Assembly: GCF_001186125.1 (NCBI RefSeq)
Contig: NW_014040503.1
Span: forward strand, 162,371 to 185,587
DNA: 23,217 nucleotides
Direction: 5' to 3'
From: Sphaeroforma arctica JP610
Lineage: Eukaryota; Opisthokonta; Ichthyosporea; Ichthyophonida
Below, one piece after another: positions 7,713 through 15,328 of this stretch. The first letter of the stretch is position 1, and each line of letters opens with the position of its first letter. The translations under genes were made by a program, and so were the position numbers. The notes under the pieces were generated by a model that was not told where the DNA came from, searched no databases, and was given only the letters and a program-made list of their open reading frames with translations.

Positions 7713-7755
7713 ACGTGTGTGGTATATATGAGTCATTGTGGCCAGCAGTCGGTGT

Positions 7756-7830
7756 GGTTCACCGATCGCCCCTAACCGGTCAACCACCCATATTCGGGGC
7801 TTCATTTTGCCAACGCGACTAGTATAAAAC
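7756..7830 (+). promoter_or_regulatory. GGTTCAC element plus TATA box of the LRR gene
   Basis: GGTTCAC (reverse complement of GTGAACC) is at 7,756-7,762. AGTATAAAAC is at 7,821-7,830, 99 bases before the ATG. The sequence around the TATA (GACTAGTATAAAAC) resembles that at 3,407-3,419 (GATTAGTATAAAG). Confidence 0.6.
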
Positions 7831-7920
7831 CGTAGTCCCGGTGCAGCTCAAACTCACACTTTCAACTTCTCCAATATAGTTTTTTGCGTATAAAGGCGGC
7901 TGGTCCAAATCCCTTGAACG

Positions 7921-9024
7921 ATGACTACACCTACACTGTTTGGCTTAACACACGATTGTCTCCGACGCATTCTTGGTTTTCTTGATCCCCCGAGTGCGCT
8001 GGAACTGTGCGTAGCGTACGGACGACCCGAAATGATGAATTGGTTTTACGAAGACGGAGGAGTGTACACATACGACGGGACAGATCATTTTCTACCACCT
8101 AGACATGTTAAACATTTGCGCTATACTGGCGTATCACCGAACGTCGACGAATTGGCTGCATACACCAGCCTGCACAGACTCGAGCTGAAGAATACCCAGG
8201 TGACGAACGTCGACGCCCTGGCCACCAGCACTAGCTTGCACACACTCGACCTGAGTGAATCCATGGTGACAAATGTTGACACCCTGGCCGCATGCACTAG
8301 CTTGCACACACTCAACCTGTTCTCGACCAATGTAACGAACGTCGACGCCCTGGCTGCCAGCACCAGCTTGCACACACTCGACCTGAGTAGATCCAGGGTG
8401 ACGAGCGTTAGCGCCCTAGCTGCATGCACTAGCCTGCGCACACTCGTACTGACCTCTACTAAAGTGACTAACGTTGACACCCTGGCTGCCAGCACCAGCT
8501 TGCACACACTCGACCTGAGTAGATCCAGGGTGACGAGCGTTAGCGCCCTATCTGCGTGCACTAGCCTGCACACGCTCAACCTAAAATATACCCAGGTGAC
8601 GTACGTTAACGACCTAGCTGCGTGCACTAGCTTGCACACACTCGACTTAAACTATACCAAGGTGAGGAACGTTAACGCCCTAGCTGCGTGCACTAGCTTA
8701 CACACACTCGACCTAAACTATACCAAGGTGACGAACGTTAACGCCCTAGCTGCGTGCACTAGCCTGCATACACTCAACCTAAAATATACCCTGGTGACGA
8801 ACGTTAACGCCCTAGCTGCGTGCACTAGCTTGCACACACTTGACCTGAGTGGATCCATGGTAACAAACGTTAACGCCCTAGCTGCGTGCACTAGCTTGCA
8901 CACACTCAACCTGAGTGATACCCAGGTGACGAACGTTAACGCCCTAGCCGCGTGCACTAGCTTGCACACTCTCAACCTAAACTGTACCTGGATGACGAAC
9001 GTTCGCCCTGGTCGCGATTACTAG
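7921..9024 (+). CDS. F-box-like protein with 13 near-identical leucine-rich repeats
   Basis: The protein has 367 residues. Residues about 5-36 (LTHDCLRRILGFLDPPSALE) fit an F-box. A short linker with tyrosines and acidic residues follows, then 13 repeats of exactly 22 residues from residue 78, consensus LAACTSLHTLDLS.T.VTNVNA, which is an SDS22-like LRR. Repeats 8-12 are almost identical even at the DNA level, which points to recent expansion or homogenisation. By family knowledge, an F-box with LRRs makes an SCF substrate receptor; a Skp1-binding, host-directed role is inferred. The start is supported by the TATA box 99 bases upstream. A 64-bp direct duplication spans the 3' end. The gene is convergent with the oxygenase gene. 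Confidence 0.85.
   Translation: MTTPTLFGLTHDCLRRILGFLDPPSALELCVAYGRPEMMNWFYEDGGVYTYDGTDHFLPPRHVKHLRYTGVSPNVDELAAYTSLHRLELKNTQVTNVDALATSTSLHTLDLSESMVTNVDTLAACTSLHTLNLFSTNVTNVDALAASTSLHTLDLSRSRVTSVSALAACTSLRTLVLTSTKVTNVDTLAASTSLHTLDLSRSRVTSVSALSACTSLHTLNLKYTQVTYVNDLAACTSLHTLDLNYTKVRNVNALAACTSLHTLDLNYTKVTNVNALAACTSLHTLNLKYTLVTNVNALAACTSLHTLDLSGSMVTNVNALAACTSLHTLNLSDTQVTNVNALAACTSLHTLNLNCTWMTNVRPGRDY
8152..9009 (+). repeat. 13 coding tandem repeats of 66 bp
   Basis: The units encode 22-residue LRRs. Words such as GCCCTAGCTGCGTGCACTAG and TTGCACACACTCAACCT recur exactly. Units 4 and 6 are nearly the same sequence, and units 8-12 form a second homogeneous block. Confidence 0.9.
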
Positions 9025-9097
9025 CTTGCACACTCTCAACCTAAACTGTACCTGGATGACGAACGTTCGCCCTGGTCGCGATTACTAGCTTGCACAC
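8956..9097 (+). repeat. 64-bp tandem duplication at the 3' end of the LRR gene
   Basis: ACTAGCTTGCACACTCTCAA starts at 8,956 and again at 9,020, with 64 identical bases in each copy. A partial third copy starts at 9,084. The period is close to, but not the same as, the 66-bp LRR unit. Confidence 0.85.
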
Positions 9098-9391
9098 AAC
9101 TCGTGTTCTCACATATACCACCCCAAAATATTCTGCGACGAACATTACTACAATAAAGAACCCTTACATACATTTTATTAAATATGTCCCTTTTTCGTAA
9201 GAGGTTATTTTAAACATCAAAGGGAACAAAGAGTCAGAGGTTTAGACCATCTTTGATCACCAAGGGCTAAGGTAATACATATACTAGAGACGAGGAAGAA
9301 CACTCAGATTAACAACAGAACAAATTGTTTGTAAGTCTCGTATACTTTGATGTCTGGTTTCTCAATGTATCAAATTTTATTAAATACGACA
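9098..9391. other. Spacer between convergent genes with shared 3' flank (copy 2)
   Basis: The block 9,121-9,184 repeats the gene-end module seen at 7,514-7,577, including AATAAA at 9,152-9,157. The rest, to the end of the oxygenase gene, holds no gene. Confidence 0.6.
9376..9381 (-). terminator. AATAAA polyadenylation signal of the oxygenase gene
   Basis: On the minus strand AATAAA lies about 11 bases beyond the stop codon at 9,392. Confidence 0.5.
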
Positions 9392-10693
9392 CTACAACTG
9401 AACCTTGGTATTGTACACTTGCTGCGCGAGGGGGTCTTTAAATAGTCGATTAGCATCCTTGATCGGAATACCGTACAGTTGGCGGCGTCGATCGGTAAGC
9501 TTGTGTACTCTAGCCTTGCAGTCTTTGGTTGCTGCAACAAATCGCGCCTTCTCGTCTGGAGGTTGGACTCTACGACGACAGTATTGTGTGTTCTTGCGGT
9601 GAAAATTGTTTGCATTTGCAGGCCCAAACTGCCTCTTGGGCCCAACGTACGGATGTAAGATAAATCCAGACTCTGCCATCCCAGTCAGTGTCTCCAGCTG
9701 CGTCTGCGTCAGGCTACCGCTGGGATTGTGCGTTCCCACTACGTAGCGTTCCTGTACATGACCCCGCGTGGGCTTAAACTTGTTGCCCTTTGGGTCAATG
9801 TTCATCTCAAAATGAACTACGCCAGCCGTCCAACACACAATATCCCCGGGCTCAGGGATCACGATTGCACCCGCTGCTTCTAGGACCTGGACTATTGAGT
9901 CTGAGTTCGACAATGAAGTAAACCCCGTTGTGGTCTTGTCTCGGTACATGACCGAGATGTCGGGTTGGTGCGTGGCTCGTCCGAACACGAGGCGTACATT
10001 GCCCTCTCTGTATCCAATAACCATAGCCTGCACGCGATTAAACGTATCCGAGGTCGGATAGTCATCAACGTGAGGTACAGTCAGGTTTCCCCTAAACGTC
10101 TTGAACGAATCCTGCGACACCATACCCCCCATATTGCCGGTTACCTGGAACAAAATGGCCGTGGCTAGTTCACTGTCTGGATGTTCCATAACCGCCAGGT
10201 TAGCCTGGAACCCCGACCCAGGCGCAAACACCGTCGGCTGCGCGTCCGAGGTATCCAACTGCGCTGCGTGGTAGTCTGACTTGGCTTCAGGCTGCGCATA
10301 CATAAATCCGAACCCCTTGTTGCCGATCACACCAGTGGGCCACAGGAACTTGTGTTGACTCTGAACATCATATATAGTCTTAGCCACGTCCACCTTTGGC
10401 GCGTACTGCACATCAATGCTCGGTTTAACGTCACGCTCCCACGCGCGGTAAGCTGCCACCTGCCCTGCCGCACATGCCGCGCGTGTGATGCATCCGCGAA
10501 TAATCAGGACCCCGTTGTCCTTGAGTGCTCTGCGTGCCGTCTGGATCGCCCCCAGACACGGGTCTCCCGTAAACTGGTCTCTGGACATGATAGGGCTCAC
10601 CAGTCCCCCAATCTTCTTCTTCAGAGTTGATACAAACACGGATGAATCCGTGTCCGGTGGTGTACCTGCAGTGGTAGTTGTCGCTAGTGTCAT
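9392..10693 (-). CDS. Phytanoyl-CoA-dioxygenase-like 2-oxoglutarate/Fe(II) oxygenase
   Basis: The protein has 433 residues and starts with ATG at 10,693, about 90 bases after a TATA box. Residues 58-70 (KDNGVLIIRGCIT) match the opening strand common to PhyH-like enzymes. The candidate iron facial triad is H208 and D210 (VPHVDDYP) with H294 (CWTAGVVHFEMN). An Arg at 310 or 316 would bind 2-oxoglutarate. The spacing and the GDIVCW strand fit the double-stranded beta helix of this superfamily. The last 100 residues are basic and probably form an extra tail. Substrate is unknown; hydroxylation of a nucleobase, protein or small molecule are all possible. PhyH-like enzymes are known in several giant viruses. 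It shares a divergent promoter region with the RING-H2 gene at 10,995. Confidence 0.65.
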   Translation of the reverse strand: MTLATTTTAGTPPDTDSSVFVSTLKKKIGGLVSPIMSRDQFTGDPCLGAIQTARRALKDNGVLIIRGCITRAACAAGQVAAYRAWERDVKPSIDVQYAPKVDVAKTIYDVQSQHKFLWPTGVIGNKGFGFMYAQPEAKSDYHAAQLDTSDAQPTVFAPGSGFQANLAVMEHPDSELATAILFQVTGNMGGMVSQDSFKTFRGNLTVPHVDDYPTSDTFNRVQAMVIGYREGNVRLVFGRATHQPDISVMYRDKTTTGFTSLSNSDSIVQVLEAAGAIVIPEPGDIVCWTAGVVHFEMNIDPKGNKFKPTRGHVQERYVVGTHNPSGSLTQTQLETLTGMAESGFILHPYVGPKRQFGPANANNFHRKNTQYCRRRVQPPDEKARFVAATKDCKARVHKLTDRRRQLYGIPIKDANRLFKDPLAQQVYNTKVQL

Positions 10694-10780
10694 TGTAGTA
10701 CAAATCTAACAAGTATATATTTATCAAATCCAAAACCTCTCAGGTGCGAGTGTGAGGCAAATGTGCTCGCAAGGTGTCGC

Positions 10781-10918
10781 TTATATACTAAAAATGGCGC
10801 TCATGTAAACCGGTCCACGATTCAGTCGCGTGTGGTGAACCAGTGTTTCCGAATGTGTATTGAAACATAAATATTTGTATACCCTAAAAAACCGGGAGTC
10901 TTGAAAAGTATATAAGAG
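10781..10918. promoter_or_regulatory. Shared divergent promoter: minus TATA, GTGAACC, plus TATA
   Basis: On the minus strand TAGTATATAA covers 10,781-10,790 for the oxygenase. On the plus strand AGTATATAAGAG covers 10,907-10,918 for the gene at 10,995. One GTGAACC (10,835-10,841) lies between, 45 and 66 bases from the two TATA boxes. The layout repeats that of 3,305-3,420. Confidence 0.65.
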
Positions 10919-10994
10919 GCACACCCACCCCCCACAATCTCATTTACAACTTACTCACTTTACACACACACCCCCAAACTCACACTCTGGAACA

Positions 10995-12122
10995 ATGAAC
11001 GAATACTCCGACCACGAAACGCACGGCTGTGTTTGTTATACTCACACCAAAATGACGCTTGCCATGAAGCGCCTACACCCCATGTACGAACATCGACAGC
11101 TCGCCTTGACTATGATGTTGCACATGGAGGTCGCGTCCCCGTGCCCCTGGACACTGATGGATGTTTTACTGGCCGACGCGGGTGCCTGCGACTTGGATAT
11201 GGATGCCGGCCTGGTGGATCTCATATCACGCAGCATTGCCCGTCTCGCGGACGGCGTCGCTGTCACGCCAATGATGGTGTTTGTGTTGGCGGACATTGTA
11301 GCCCACCACGCCGGTAGATTTGGACCCGACAATTTCGACGCCCTGTTTCATATGCTTGACTGTGGGAAAAACACGACCGACGCGGATCGTGTGGAGCGGA
11401 CTATTAATGATCTCGAGTGCAAGCTGATTGTCGTCTTGGTGGCTCTTGACATGATGGATGATAGCGAATGTAGTGCACCGGTCCCGGCGGACCGCCTGGC
11501 CGTTCTGGAACTCCCGTGCGTAGTTCTGACATCCGAATGTACCATGTGCAAAGATGATACCGACACCGACATGGGGTCTCTTATGCCGTGCGGGCATGTG
11601 TTCCACACCGCCTGTATCCGGATGTGGCTGGCTATAGCCAATACGTGTCCAATGTGCCGCGCCGAGCTTGCAGAATCCACCACAGTTACTAGTCCGACGC
11701 GGTACTCTGTGGTGAACCTGGGCGAGTTCATATGTTCCGGGTACGTGGCGGAACTCACGATTGGGGTTCACGTTGACAACATATATGTGACGAACCGCTA
11801 CTATGTCACCCACGACAGACGCGTCGTGGGTGAAGCCGGGGGTGCTGGAAAACGATCCGGGGAGATTTGCGACTTCGGGGTGTACCCAGACTATCTGATG
11901 CATTTACCGGACGACGGAGCGATTGTGGCCGTGCGTGAGTTTACGGATCGGTCCGAGGTCCCCGATGATTTGGACTTGGACTTTATGCGAGCCTCGCACG
12001 ACAAGATGCACTGTGACTGGTTTGTGTTTACCATGGTGAATGGCCGCGCGCTGAAGAGTGATCCCGTCGACGTTATCCGGATTCAAAATCTACCTTGTGC
12101 GGCGTATACGCGATATATATAA
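10995..12122 (+). CDS. CxC-domain paralogue C fused to a RING-H2 ubiquitin-ligase domain
   Basis: The protein has 375 residues. Residues 12-155 are the same domain as in the 6,964 and 2,764 genes: CVC (12-14), HPMYEHR (28-34), CPWTLMDVLL (50-59), LVDLISRSI (73-81), PMMVFVLAD (92-100) and CGKN (123-126). Residues 182-221 form a canonical RING-H2: C182-x2-C185-x13-C199-x-H201-x2-H204-x2-C207-x10-C218-x2-C221, the signature of E2-binding ubiquitin ligases. A third region (about 235-375), with beta-rich character and an acidic PDDLDLD stretch, is not recognised. The fusion suggests that the CxC domain recruits targets or localises the ligase (inference). The gene is GC-richer than most in the window. 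Its stop codon overlaps a TATA-like sequence for the next gene. Confidence 0.85.
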   Translation: MNEYSDHETHGCVCYTHTKMTLAMKRLHPMYEHRQLALTMMLHMEVASPCPWTLMDVLLADAGACDLDMDAGLVDLISRSIARLADGVAVTPMMVFVLADIVAHHAGRFGPDNFDALFHMLDCGKNTTDADRVERTINDLECKLIVVLVALDMMDDSECSAPVPADRLAVLELPCVVLTSECTMCKDDTDTDMGSLMPCGHVFHTACIRMWLAIANTCPMCRAELAESTTVTSPTRYSVVNLGEFICSGYVAELTIGVHVDNIYVTNRYYVTHDRRVVGEAGGAGKRSGEICDFGVYPDYLMHLPDDGAIVAVREFTDRSEVPDDLDLDFMRASHDKMHCDWFVFTMVNGRALKSDPVDVIRIQNLPCAAYTRYI

Positions 12123-12123
12123 A
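12113..12123 (+). promoter_or_regulatory. Possible TATA box overlapping the upstream stop codon
   Basis: ATATATATAAAG covers the TAA stop of the RING-H2 gene (12,120-12,122). Downstream ATGs in the next frame are at 12,154, 12,175 and 12,244. Only the last two are near the 67-121 base TATA-to-ATG distance of the other genes. Confidence 0.35.
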
Positions 12124-12153
12124 GCCGAAGAAGTAGAAAAAAAAATAGAGGAA

Positions 12154-12762
12154 ATGTATGCTAAGTTAACACGAATGAAAAAAAAATCGAATGAAGTTCA
12201 TCCCTCTCGGAATTATAAAACAATTTTAAAGTATCTTACAGACATGTTGTTTTCGACCACTAACGCCACTGGTTCACGACGGGGTAGTAGTAGTAGTGAG
12301 TCGAAAGATGTGGTCGACAAAGATTGCAGTGTTAAGGATGATGTGTTACAGCCCCTGGTCGACAAGGGTTGTAGTGTTAAAGACCAACCACAGCCTCTGT
12401 TCGAGTACACTAACCGCCACAAAACTGTGCGCGTGTATTCGTCAGAAGTTGTCAAGGAATACACCGGGGACGATACTGTAGCCCGGTGCGCGGATCACGA
12501 GTATCAAGTGACACACCTCTTTTCCAATCACGCACATGTCGTAAAACTCAAAGGTCCCTTGATGTATAATGACGTCATAGGTGTATCCCAAATCCATTTT
12601 CAGAACCACGGACTGGAGTTGACCGATGTCATGAATCTAGAGATCCTCAACGTGGCGCACAAAGTGCACGTCGTAGCTGACGTGGTGGTCCGGTTCCGCA
12701 GCACATGTATTGCCATATCTAGCATGCGCCTTGCTGTCACGTTGCTGTCGAGTTTCGTCTGA
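12154..12762 (+). CDS. Unrecognised protein with Lys-rich N-terminus (start uncertain)
   Basis: From the first in-frame ATG the protein has 202 residues; ATGs at 12,175 and 12,244 are alternatives. The N-terminus is Lys-rich and helical, followed by a Ser run (GSSSSES) and an imperfect tandem unit (VDKDCSVKD and VDKGCSVKD, each followed shortly by QPL). The remaining 120 residues are His/Val-rich and look beta-strand-rich (for example HVVKLKGPL, VHVVADVVVRF). I recognise no domain. It lies directly after the RING-H2 gene on the same strand and is the last gene before the host-like half. AATAAA follows at 12,815. Confidence 0.55.
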   Translation: MYAKLTRMKKKSNEVHPSRNYKTILKYLTDMLFSTTNATGSRRGSSSSESKDVVDKDCSVKDDVLQPLVDKGCSVKDQPQPLFEYTNRHKTVRVYSSEVVKEYTGDDTVARCADHEYQVTHLFSNHAHVVKLKGPLMYNDVIGVSQIHFQNHGLELTDVMNLEILNVAHKVHVVADVVVRFRSTCIAISSMRLAVTLLSSFV

Positions 12763-12814
12763 CGGTACATGGTTGGATCAGATTGGAATTCCACATAATT
12801 AGCCGAAGTCGTAA

Positions 12815-12820
12815 AATAAA
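12815..12820 (+). terminator. AATAAA polyadenylation signal after the last virus-like gene
   Basis: AATAAA lies 53 bases after the stop codon at 12,762. Confidence 0.45.
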
Positions 12821-12829
12821 TCCTGTTCA

Positions 12830-13110
12830 GGGTTTCACACTGCAGGTTGACTACCCTGTGCTGTCCACGACCGGTAACCGGAATCCAGGGCCCGAGAAGG
12901 CCCTGTAAAAAAAAACTAGGGGTCTAGGCAAGGCCCTACAAAACTCAAAAGTCAAACCCCTGACGAGTGACGACTGGAGAGTGGACCCCGCCGTTGGTAC
13001 CAGAGGACGAGGAGTAGAAATATCGACAGACGAGTGGCCGAGAACCGAAAAAGCCAAAGAGTCATGAAGCCGAAGAGCCAAATGTGGAGACCAGAAGCCC
13101 GAAAATCGGA
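12830..13110. other. Probable virus-host transition zone
   Basis: No gene is supported here. A short inverted GGGCCC/AGGCCCT-rich patch with an A-run occurs at 12,887-12,945. From about 13,035 the sequence becomes purine-rich (GCCGAAGAGCC, AAGCCCGAAAA) and resembles 14,965-15,020 in the host half. Confidence 0.4.
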
Positions 13111-13404
13111 AATACCACAAGTATTTCCAAGAAATACCACAAGTTCACAAGTATTTCCAAGAAATACCACAAGTATTTCCAAGAAATACCACAAGTATTT
13201 CCAAGAAATACCACAAGTGTTTCCAAGAAATACCACACGTGTTTCCAAGAAATACCACACGTGTTTCCAAGAAATACCACACGTGTTTCCAAGAAATACC
13301 ACACGTGTTTCCAAGAAATACCACAAGTGTTTCCAAGAAATACCACAAGTGTTTCCAAGAAATACCACAAGTGTTTCCAAGAAATACCACAAGTGTTTCC
13401 AAGA
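13111..13404. repeat. 22-bp minisatellite, 13 units
   Basis: The unit is AATACCACAAGTATTTCCAA plus GA. Thirteen units run head to tail; only the second carries an 8-base insertion. Three variants occur in blocks: AAGTATT (units 1-4), AAGTGTT (unit 5 and units 10-13) and ACGTGTT (units 6-9). The unit has no stop codon in any of the six frames, so long artificial reading frames cross it on both strands. Confidence 0.95.
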
Positions 13405-13407
13405 AAA

Positions 13408-13530
13408 CCCTAAGTGAGCAGTTTTTACCGTATTCTGGGATGTGTGCACACTGAGTATTTCTTTAGTTGCAATTGTTTAGATCATTAGCATATGTATAAC
13501 CAGCAACTTAGCGCAATTAGAATGATGTTA
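13408..13530 (+). repeat. Dispersed repeat, copy 1
   Basis: It begins CCCTAAGTGAGCAGTTTTT and continues through GGATGTGTGCACAC, TAGTTGCAATTGTTT, GATCATTAGCA and CTTAGCGCAAT. All of these words recur in the same order at 15,208-15,328. Its start abuts the minisatellite. Confidence 0.8.
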
Positions 13531-15207
13531 GTCTCAATGACTGATGAAAGGGAACGCTCCAGCATGTGTTTCGGTACAATATTGCAACTGTATTTAGTTC
13601 ATTATTGTAAGCATATGCGAGCACAGATGTACTACACACACAAATGGAGCTCGTCGAGTTGATGTTCATCCCTGTGTTGACAGACGTCAGTTGCTATTTG
13701 TCACTGACCAGTATATTGTTAAACTAATGGGCACGGCAGCAACTCATATCTTCCTCCATACGCAAAACCGAATCGACAGAAAATTTATCTGATCTGTCTC
13801 GTGTATGTACTTTATTTGGTCAGGGTGGTTTATTGGGGACTTAAGATAGTGCAACGTAAGTGACAAATCCGTCATCGCTATCGCATTGGTTCGCGCAGAT
13901 CGTCAATTTTCTGCTGCTGTCAGCTTTTCACATATATTCCAGTGAGCTTGGACTATCTTCTGCACTACTAAATCGATTTGGTCGTGTAGCCATGACGTTA
14001 CCAAAGATGGCTATTCTAAGTACATTGCATTTCTATTTGCCTTTGAGTGTGGGCTTCCCATTCACTGTATACGCGGATGTCAACTTGATTGAATACATAT
14101 CAATGGGGGCGATAAAATAAACACAAATATATACAAACACCTGCTAGATGGTACCTTGGATTACGAATGCCTTTTCGTTTATTGCGCGTGTTGAAAAATA
14201 TATAACTTGTGTGTGTGGGATTCTGTCGTTTATCAATAAGCACGTGGCTTCAACTTGGTAGCGGGAATGCACTAGTTATGTACAGGCATTTACAAGCGAA
14301 TATTGGACAGAAACAGTTTATATTTTGACATAAGTATACACGGGTACATCCTGGATATATACTCATGTAGATACAACCTGTAAGCTACAAAGAAAAACTC
14401 TACAACTGTAGTTATACATGGTTGACGTTTTCAGATTTCCTTGAGTGATTTAATAAATATTAACGTAAATATTTTTTTGTAGCCAGTTGACGATAACACA
14501 TTATACGGCCAATTGCGACTGAGTCCACGTCATGCACAATGTATTAAATGTATTTGTGAAATAGAAAACAGTTTTTTAAAATACTACGGACAGTTTGAAT
14601 ATTGCGTTGAGTGATTGTGTCCACCTTCGGACAAACAGATTTATATCTTGATTGCTATGAAATCGTCATATATATTCGTGTTTTGTGAAGCACTTAAGTA
14701 TTAAAAACTTGCAGGTTCTAATCCATTATTCAGAATTGTGTACAAAGTATTGATATTTGTATCGAATGTACATATCCACTGAAAAATTGTCGAATTCAAG
14801 TATGATAAAAATTGGCTATGTACATGTTACAGACAATGTAAATGTTTGAAGCAGTATTCTATTCCATATGTACTTGAGATAGAGAATTTGGGTCATATTT
14901 TAATATATTTACTAGCTGTAGTGATATTTCATGATTGTTGCTATATTGTCTACACTTTTCGTGATATAAGAGCCAAAAAGCCAATGAACTTAAAGTGAAG
15001 ACTAAAAGCCCGAAAAACGAAAAACGGGAATGACGAAAGTATGAAGAACAGAGAAGCAAGAGGAAAAGGGATACCGAGCAAAAGTCACTGGGAACGTGGA
15101 GCTCTATAAAAAAACCCCCCGGGGCAAGCCAATGGCTGAAGTATTAAAAACTATCCGAATAACAACGCGAGCTAAGAGCTGCTGTATCACGGAGCAGTTC
15201 TGTGAAG
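13531..15207. other. AT-rich gene-free stretch of the host half
   Basis: An open frame at 13,860-14,120 has no recognisable features and is probably chance. A GGTTCTAATCC at about 14,714 looks like a tRNA B box but has no cloverleaf. The segment 14,965-15,020 (AGCCAATGAACTTAAAGTGA and AAAAGCCCGAAAA) resembles 13,065-13,110. Nothing else is seen. Confidence 0.5.
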
Positions 15208-15328
15208 CCCTAAGTGAGCAGTTTTTGCCGTAGTTTTGGATGTGTGCACACATGTTGCCTATAGTTGCAATTGTTTTGATCATTAGCACGTGTGCTGGGA
15301 ATAGCTTAGCGCAATGAGAACGATCTTA
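15208..15328 (+). repeat. Dispersed repeat, copy 2
   Basis: This is a direct copy of 13,408-13,530 with scattered substitutions and small length differences. The two copies are 1.8 kb apart. They could be members of a dispersed family or the ends of an old element. Confidence 0.8.

Larger units (their letters stand above)
1..12900. mobile_element. Putative endogenous giant-virus (Nucleocytoviricota-like) segment, left end outside window
   Basis: This half is gene-dense and intron-free, with genes on both strands, spacers of roughly 250-550 bases, TATA boxes 67-121 bases before start codons and AATAAA at gene ends. F-box/LRR, RING and PhyH-like genes plus in-locus paralogues are typical of large nucleocytoplasmic DNA viruses. 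The sequence to the right is AT-rich, repeat-bearing and contains a spliced gene. The reading frames look largely whole, so the copy is probably young, but completeness cannot be judged because no capsid, polymerase or packaging gene is in view. The right boundary is placed between the last gene (ending 12,762) and the minisatellite (13,111). Alternatives are an unusual gene-dense host island or an assembly join. Confidence 0.55.

Noticed and set aside
12570-12577. TGACGTCA, a CRE-type palindrome
   Set aside because: It lies inside a coding region far from any start and is expected by chance at this scale.
12952-13454. Several long reading frames on both strands across the minisatellite
   Set aside because: The 22-bp unit lacks stop codons in all six frames, so these frames are an automatic result of the repeat; no promoter or domain supports them.
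13860-14120. 86-codon frame in the AT-rich host stretch
   Set aside because: It does not start with ATG and has only generic hydrophobic composition; no neighbouring exons or signals were found.
14700-14730. GGTTCTAATCC resembling a tRNA B box
   Set aside because: No matching A box, acceptor stem or cloverleaf could be found around it.
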